The notes under the pieces were generated by a model. That model was not told where the DNA came from, did no database searches, and saw only the letters and a list, made by a program, of their open reading frames with translations. Positions 51,501 to 60,500 of a stretch of 64,000 nucleotides of DNA are shown here, one piece after another. Where the stretch lies: positions 30,004,958-30,068,957 of the forward strand of contig NC_089979.1 in assembly GCF_036417845.1 (NCBI RefSeq), read 5' to 3'. The DNA is from Apteryx mantelli (Eukaryota; Chordata; Aves; Apterygiformes; Apterygidae). Position 1 is the stretch's first letter, and each line of letters begins with the position of its first letter. A program made the position numbers and the translations under genes.

Positions 51501-54500
51501 GAAAATAGTTCAGCAGTAGAGGCAACTGAAGCTTCCAGATTATCCACTAGACTGTGCTAGCTTGTACTGTATTTATATAAAAAGAGCTGATTTCAAAGAG
51601 AGTTAAAGTGAAAAATCCAACTTCCCCAACCATTAAAGCATTGTTTTAGTCTTTAAATTATAATAAGGCTTTCGCTGGGACACTTGCACATGACAGGTAT
51701 TGATAACAAGATAAAATATGCGGTTGCACCAGTTCACTTACCTGTTCGTTTCCAAAGACAATGTCTGCAAACGTGTAATTTTCTAAGGGATAAAAAGAAA
51801 AAGCTTCTTTTCAGCATCATTGAAAAGTCACAACTTCAGCATGCAGTATCTAAATCTTATTTTCTTCAAAAGTTACCACATTCAGAACCTACCTTCTGAG
51901 TTTTTGCATCTTACTGCTTTAAAGCATAACTTTGCTCTCTCTCTGCTAGCGAGTTTAGCATCTGAAAGAAAAAGGTTGCAGACTTTTTTCTTCAACACAT
52001 CAGCCAAATCAGTATCCAAGTCAGCCTTTGCACTTTGCAAGTCAAACACACTCATGAAACTTAAGCATATATAACTAAGCAGAGCAACTGCAAGAGTAAA
52101 GATGATATTTCTGCTGATCCCATTCATCTAGTTCTAGAACAGTGAGCTGTAATACATAAAGAAGGTAAGAAGAAGGAATGAAGGAACAGAAGACAGAAAA
52201 TTCAGCCTTCAATATTAATGCAAGAGGAAGTCAGTATATTTAGGCTCACGTCACTGACCTTTTACTTACTTGAACATATGGATAACATTGTTTTAGTCCA
52301 TTTGTTAAATACCTTAACAGCACTTCTTCTTCTCCTAAATTTATCTGAGCAAATTAGCCTTTTTGAAAATTAGCAGGTTGTATTAGTTAAAGCAGGACAC
52401 AGCATTTATCAGATATTCTGCTGGATTAGTTAAATTAACATTGATATAAATAACTGAAGGTAAAGGAATGCTGCCACATTTTTCTTGTGAAGCAAATTAT
52501 CTGCCAACTCCGACATGGATTTCTCTACATCAACTAAATAATTTACACATAGATCAGTACCACTATTAAAACTAACGAACTCTGAAAACATTTTTCAATA
52601 TACTTTTCTCCTGAAACAGTAACAAAAGAACTATAGTATGTTTGAAAGGGACAAAATTTTTGCAATTGAATCATTCTTAAAGACAAACTTAGCTCCTCAT
52701 AAGATTCTTTTAAGTATTCTGTCAGGCAGAAGCTGGATTCCCTATACCTTTGATGATTTAAAAGAAAAAAAACCCCACAAACCTTTGTCTTCAGAGATGT
52801 TAACAGATTTTTGAAGCTTCCAGTGCTTGCTGTTACTTGAAACTTGTACTATATGAAATTCTTTAACACCAGTCTCACTCTAAGGAAGAAACAAAGATGA
52901 TGTCAAACAAGATGAATCACAATTGTAATGTTCTGCATTGCTTAGTAAATGGTTATTGCAAGGTGGCAGTGTTGGAAACTAAGTCTTCTTTCACAATATC
53001 TATATCTGTAATATAGTATTTAAGGAGAGACAAGAGATTAAAAACCCATTGTAAAAACAAACAATCCCAGCCCCCAGCAACTTTCAGTTACAGTAAAGGA
53101 GGATACAATGAGAAGAGGAAACAAAAATCCCAGGGAAAGAAAAATCAGCAAGCTTTTTTTTTTTTTTTTTTTTAAATTAAAGACTCCCATAATCAAACCT
53201 AGGCTTTTGACTCCAGTGCAGAACACTGTCCACAAGGCCACTTAGTCCTCCAAGATGACTTCAGCAACCTTGCTAGATCATTCAGTAGCTGGTTTTCATT
53301 TTTTTATTTTTTCAAAAAGCAATTACATACATACATGATGAAAAGCAGCTTTTGGGTTGCTTTTATTTTTTGCAAACAGTGAAGCAGTAGCGAAGATTTA
53401 ATTTCACAGAATGTTATCAGTTAACTTGATAAGGACTTTATAATACAATCCTCCCTCCTCAAAGGATGCTTGGGCAATATTTGCTTTAACAGCTGAAAAA
53501 CATCAGGATTTACATACCTTTAACACAAAATGACAAATCAGTTCAACGATTCACCTAGTAGGTTAAATGCTTAGGAATTCTATTAAGTAGAGGATTAAAC
53601 TACTTTGCTTTGTGGTTTAAAAAAACTGCAGCAGCTTTACCAAAAGAACAGTCAATTTAAAAAAACTGCAGCAGCTTTACCAAAAGAACAGTCAATTTAA
53701 AATAGTGTGGCGTGAAAAACAAATATTTTCATCTGCTGTGCTAAGCCAACATACCACAACAAACATATCTGTATTTTGATTATACATGCAGGAACCTGTT
53801 CAAGAGTTTGGCTAGTAAATTTACACAAGGATGCTTCCTTCAAGTTTGAGTAAAAATTTTGACTTCAAGGTCATCATTAATTCTACCATACTAGTGTTTT
53901 GACTGAAAGAGACGGGGGGGGAAGGCGTTCAGAACCATCACAAAAGTTGTTAGCATCAAGAATGCATATGAATTTGGAATAAGTCATCCTACAGGAGGCG
54001 AGGGAAAAGAGACTCAGAGTCACAGTACTGCAATATGTGGAGAGAGTGTTACAGCAAGTTTCTGCAGTGAATTTTGACCAATAACTTACTGCTGGAAAGA
54101 AAGCATTAACATTAACTGGAATGATTAAATATGCGAGGTTTACTTAATGTTTCCAGTCAAAGTGGTTTTAAGAAAGCTTTTACTTCAATATTGGCTCTAC
54201 TGATGACATTTATATGTCTGCTGAACTTAAGAACAATATAGTTATTTTTAATATGAACTTACAGTATTGATATTTTCTACATCCACAAACACCAACATAT
54301 TATCCCCTTTGCCGCCTTCATCTTCAAGTGCGTTACTTCTGCAGATAGTAGCTCGAATATGCAGAGACCGGCTAGTACAAATAACTGCAGTGTGCCTTAA
54401 TACTCTATGACTAAGGAGGAGGAGAAGGGGCGGAGGGGGGCAGGGGAGAAAGAAGGAAGAAAAAAAAAAAGATATTCTTCAGAACCAGGACTGCCATCTG

Positions 54501-57500
54501 GAACCTCTCATCAAGAAGTTTAACTTTTACATTGTCACTGGTATTAAGGACATTAGGCAGCTTATTCCTTTCCACCACCAAAAAGATACTTTTCTTTTTA
54601 GCTTCCTACCAAAAAGACAGTATGTTAACAACCATGCTGCATGAGTAGGTATTTGAAAACACATGCTGCTCAAACATGCAGTGTCTGAGGCAGTTCAAAA
54701 TACTGAGAGAAAGTTCAGATGTTACCATGAAGAAAAATGCATCATCAATATTTCAGATATATGACTGCTGGCCTAGTGAAAGCAAACAGGCATTTATTGG
54801 CATAGGAACATAATTAAGTATTTGATGCCAGCACGTATTATGGGAAATACAGCTTTTAAGCAAATAAACTCTAAAAGGCCCACTAGTCATATCTGCTGCA
54901 TAAATACTTATTAGAAAAGCATCAAGACAGAATACTGTTGCATTGAAAGAATTCCCCTAAACTGAGGATCTTCAAAGTTGGCTTTTAGAACCATCATCAT
55001 TCTGTCCTTTTCCTATTGGCATCTAGACCAGCTCAACCTTCAGGCCAGCAAGCCTTTTGCAAAAGTCTCTGGAGGAGACATTAGTGGTACCCACTCTACA
55101 GATTCACTCCTACTCTGCACTACTTGTTAATGCAGATATCACCAAAGTGTTCTCCAGATGAATGATTCTAGCACATACACCTCCATGATAAAATGGAGTG
55201 CGACTTCCCTCTGCCAAAGTTACATAATTATGGGCAAATATGCAAGACTTCTGAGCTTTATTAGCCTGGGACATGGGAGGGACTTGAGAATAAGTAGCAT
55301 AACAAAAGTCATCTCACTCCCTTCGAAGTAAAGTTCACGAAAAACACTACTTGATAGCTTGTGGAGTCAAACTCAACTGTCCGTCTCAAGAATGGTCCAA
55401 AAAGGAGTTATAGAAAAAAGAGCAAGCAGAGAAAGCTTTCCTTCAGCTAGTTAACCAAACTAATGCCTTGAGTTTTAACAAGGCCTTCTAGGGTTTTTTG
55501 GTTGTCCTTCCACGCCCCAATAGCATGCAAGTGACAAACGTGGTATTTAACCCTTCCAAAAAGAATAATTTTCATAATATAATCACTAGCCACATTTTAA
55601 CTAAGGACAGAAATCTTAAGTTGTAGTAGGTAAGTAGGTAAGATTTTGTTTTATAATATATAGAAGCAACAAATTAAGTCGTGATTTTTTCCCCTATTGC
55701 TCAAAGAGATGTGCTTCCAGAGAAACTCTGACTAGGAACGCAGGCTGTATTAACAAGATTCCATCAACTTCTGAGTTACCAAAAAAAGTGATTTGGTACT
55801 CTGATGGAAGCAATATAGGCTATATAATTTCATATAGAAGGTAGATCATATAGTAGAAAACAGATTACTGCTTTTAGACTGCACAAGCTTAGAATAACAG
55901 ATAACAGGCCACTGTTTGCCATTACCACAGCAATTCAGAGAAATTCAGTAATACTTATGTTTGTGTTTACAGTGCATGTAATTATATTTAACAGCTCATT
56001 AAGTATGACAAAAAATAGCTTAAAAAAAACTTACCACATTTTTGAGTGTTTTTTAATACTTTCATAGTAAAACAAAAAGTTAATTTCATGGACACCTTCT
56101 TCATCTGGTCCTCGTAACCACATTGGCAGCTGCACTGAAGCCCCAGGAAGAAGAATAGAGTCGGGAAGTGGGACATGTATTACCTCTGGTTGACCTCCTG
56201 TGCCAACCCCAAAGTCTACAGAAGAAGCTGAAGATAACAGTGCTGTACGCACAGAGGTAGGATCTGTCACAACAGTCTTGTAAGCACTACAGTTTTCAGA
56301 AGTTGAAGGACTTAGTGGCGTTAGAACAGCAGTATTTCCCCCAAAAGTAAAAAATTCTGGATGCTTGGAAACAACCTTCAGGGCAGTAAGAGGACACTTG
56401 CTTACATTCACAAATTCTACATATGCTTTTCTGATTTCTCCACAGAGAAGCCCTGTAGGAAAATTTATAAAGAACACCTGTATTGGAGAGAAGGGGAAGG
56501 AGAGGAGAAAAAACCTGAACATTGACAAGTTATGAGTGAGCATGAAAACAACAAAAACAACCAACTTTAGAGTGTTATCATTAACCAGATTTAAACAATC
56601 CGTCCATTATGATAATCCTAGTGAGAAAACCAGTGTTTTAACTAAAAAAAACTAAGGACTGTGCTCAAGATGAAGAATGGCAAGCAAATAAAAGGAAAAA
56701 AAAAATGATTTGCCCATTCTGCTCCCCCCTTGTAATCTGGTTACAAAAGCTATTGCTAACTGAAATTTTAAAGGGAATAAAACAATTACAGCAGGATATT
56801 CGTTTGGAGGCTTCAAGTTTCACTTGAAGAAAATACAAGTCTGGCACTGACAGGTCAGAAATTAACTTAAGATTTAGACATTAACAAAGGTTAGGCTTTT
56901 TGGTTAGAACTACATTTATATCTCTAGATTCAAACATTTGCTCAAAATTACCAGTAGAAAATAGCTATGTACCTCCAACAAAGGCATTTCTTCTGTAATA
57001 ATAGGATCTAAACGTCGATCAGGTCCATATTTAATAGATGTTTTTTCCTCTTTTGTGTTATTAAGTCGAGGCCCTTGGATTTCTAAATCTTGTCGTCCTC
57101 GTACAGACAATCCATTGGAGACAAACTTCCCTGAAACACGTTTTAGAAAGTATTCTTTAATAACTTCTAAGTTTTGCTGAGTATTAATCTCAACTCCCCT
57201 CCCCGACTGTAAAAATCATTTTGAATTTTCTGTTATTGGGGATACACAATGTTCACTGATTAAGCATAGTCACAGACAACGAACTATTCAGTTCACTGTC
57301 ATGCAAAGTGTTTTGCTATTGCAAGTTCAGACAGTCAGATGTCTGTTTTGGACTTGCTTTGCCCTTTAATAGTGGGACTACAACTGCGCAGAGTCCTGGC
57401 AGTAAAGAGAACAGGGATGCCAAATTTGGGGTGGCAGGGGGCTGCTGAGAGTCAAGATGATCCTGTTCTATTTTTTGATTTAAGGGCCAAGGACAGGGAA

Positions 57501-60500
57501 GGACAACACTTTCTCCTTCAAAACATGCCACCACTGCTCAAACTGAAAGTTTATACTATGGATAAGTCTTTAGAATAAAAAGCATCTGTATATAGCTAAC
57601 CAAGCTTCATTATTTCTTTTAAACACTTTCAAATATCTGTTTTAATTCCATTTCCTCCAACAACTAAGTTTTCCCTATAAGAGACAGTTTCAAGTGAACA
57701 ACTCAACAAAAGAAAGTGACATGCACGTAATAAGCCATTTATATTTTAATATAAAGGAAAGACAGCCAAAATAAAGTGAAGATGCTTAAAAATAAAAGTC
57801 CCATCAGCCAAATTTAAATTTAGGAACCTATACCAAAGAACTTCAGAGCAATTCTAGGAGAAAGGTTGGGGACAGGGCAAGCAAAAAGTTGAACTAAGTC
57901 AGAAGAAGAAATGGCAAAGGAGTCAGAAGGTGTTACAGGTGCAACATGGCATAGATGGAATACTTAACTTGATTTTTAAAGGTTTCACAACTTCTAAATT
58001 TAAAAGGAACTAAGTTCCAAAGTTAACTAGCTACTTCCCCTTCCACTCTAGCTTCCCCTTCTCATGGGATTTCTATAGATGCCAATTCTTTCACAGACTT
58101 CCTTTGTTTCCATCTCCTCAACCTGAAGGAAACCCTCACATCACAATCATCAGAAATTAAACAGAACTTAGTTCTAACCCTGCAGAATCACTGTCTCCTC
58201 CTTCCATAGGCACACAATTTGAGGAAATAATACACTCACCTGTCTGTAACCCAATAGAAGGATCTATTCCATCTAATGTCACAGCACCTTGAATAGTGCC
58301 AAGATTATAAACGACTCCCAGAATATGTAGCTCCCCTGTTTGATGGGGAAAGAGCTTTAGTCTTGCCTGTGGAGATATGTTAAATTTTTGTTGTTGCTGC
58401 TACTAAAGAAAAAGTATTATTACATTTAAATGTCCAATTATTAAAGACACCCACAGCTGTATTTATTTTATAGTCACATTTGATACAACTGCATACAGTA
58501 ACTACAAGTCACTGGGTTTGAAATTTTTATATACACAGAATTTACTAGACCAGTCCAGCTGAAAAGTATTCATTACATTATGAAAGAAGTCCTAAATTGT
58601 AACAAAGTTGAACTTTAACAGAGGCAGAACGTATTACTGATGCATGAAGCACTGGAAGTTTAACTTTTGTCAAGTCTGAAATAAGATTGAAGCCCCAAAG
58701 GTTAACACTGAAAAAATATACTACTTACCACTTTTGTCTCCTCACTATTAATTAAAAATTCTGCTATTGCTTCAGTCCCTATCATATCATCATCACATGT
58801 TCCCTGAAGAGAAAAAAAGAAAAAACACACAGCTTTTCAGATATTTTTAGAAACAAAAACAGCTATAAATATTAGTTCTTGCAGCTTTGGTAAAATGTTT
58901 AAGGAAAAATCATATGAATTCCAAACTGCAGACAGTTAGGACCAGAAGTTGTATGTCCATACTCTCAGGCTTTCTGAATTAGAGAAGCAGTTAGAGAGCT
59001 CAGTCAACACCTACTTCAGAGAGAAGTTTAAGATGCATCATTATTGATTGGGAATGACTCCAATTTATTTCACTAATACTCACAGAAATATTCATCATAT
59101 CATTAAGGTAGCATTTTGGGCTGAACAGAAGGGAATATGTATGGCAGCCCCGACATTTATATGAAACGTTATAACTCTGGCAAGTATTTAAAGCATCTTT
59201 AGAAATCAAGATGTTCCCCCCCAAAAAAAAAGAATCTTTGACTGGGAAACCAAGTTAAAGGAATTTACTGTAATATTCAGAATTAGAATATATTAAAACT
59301 TAAAAAAAAAAAAAAGAAAGTGAGAACAGTCACTAAGAGGGAAGCATTGGCCCTACCAGCTGAAGTAACAAACATAATAATTAGGTCATCTAAGGTATTA
59401 AAACATTAATTTTTAATAAAATACATTTTCATTTTTCTCCTAATCAAGATACCAAGATGTTCCCACAGCACACCAGTACTCTTGTTTTTCAGAGCACACA
59501 CTTCATAAAGTACAATGTAGCTAGGGTAAAAAAATAGGTATATGATAAAACAGTATAAGTCATTTCAGTCAGTCTAGGCTAACGTGATGCAAAATGGCAT
59601 GTATTATACATACAATAAAATGTATAAATATATACATAAAAAATGCATTAAAAAAGCATTTGGCTTAGCCTCAAGCATCTTTACATTACTTATTACAGTA
59701 AATTTCTTAACAGATATTTTGTGCCCTATGGATCTAGGAAAGTTTAAATGATTCATGAAGATATTCAGTAGGTTTTTTTTCCTTTCTTTCAATTTACACT
59801 TAAACCAGCAATTTTCTTGCTCTAATATTTTGAGATGTTGAGATATACTCCACAACTGTAGCCGTCTGATTTAGGCTGTAAAAGGTGAAGCTTTCCTCAC
59901 CAGCTCTTTTGTTTCTCCATCATGCTTTGCACTGAAGTCTTTAGGTTGAAACTTCCACAGCAATGAAAGGTCAGTCAAAAGAAGTGGAACTTTCAGAGGG
60001 TTTCGGAAGGATACTTCTACAGTTACTGGTTCTATTAAAAAAGTGCAAAAAAAAAAGTCACAACCGGCTACCTCCACCAAAATCTGAAGCTTCACTTTTA
60101 GCTCAAGAAGCCAATTGCACGAAGTGCAAGTTTAATTCTACAATAGTGCAGGAAATACTGTACAAATTGATTTAACCCACTTTATTTCTGAAATAGGCAA
60201 GTCTTAACTTTACCTTCTATTACAGCAAGTGGAAATCTGGAGTTATCTGAATAGCTATTTAAACAGAACTGTGTTGGTTGAAAGTTTGAAGGCATTATTC
60301 CTTTGTTAATCACAGAGACAACCTGCTCCTCCAGTTCCTTCCACTGTTGGGAGGATTCCGAGTCATATTCCTGATCCAGGCTTACGTGCGTAGCTGCCTG
60401 CTTTTCACCTAGTACAAGTTTAAGGCAATGTTATAAGGTAAACAGCAGTGACATGCAACAGTTACAACAAAAAGAGTGCTTAAGTATTCTTGAAACATGG

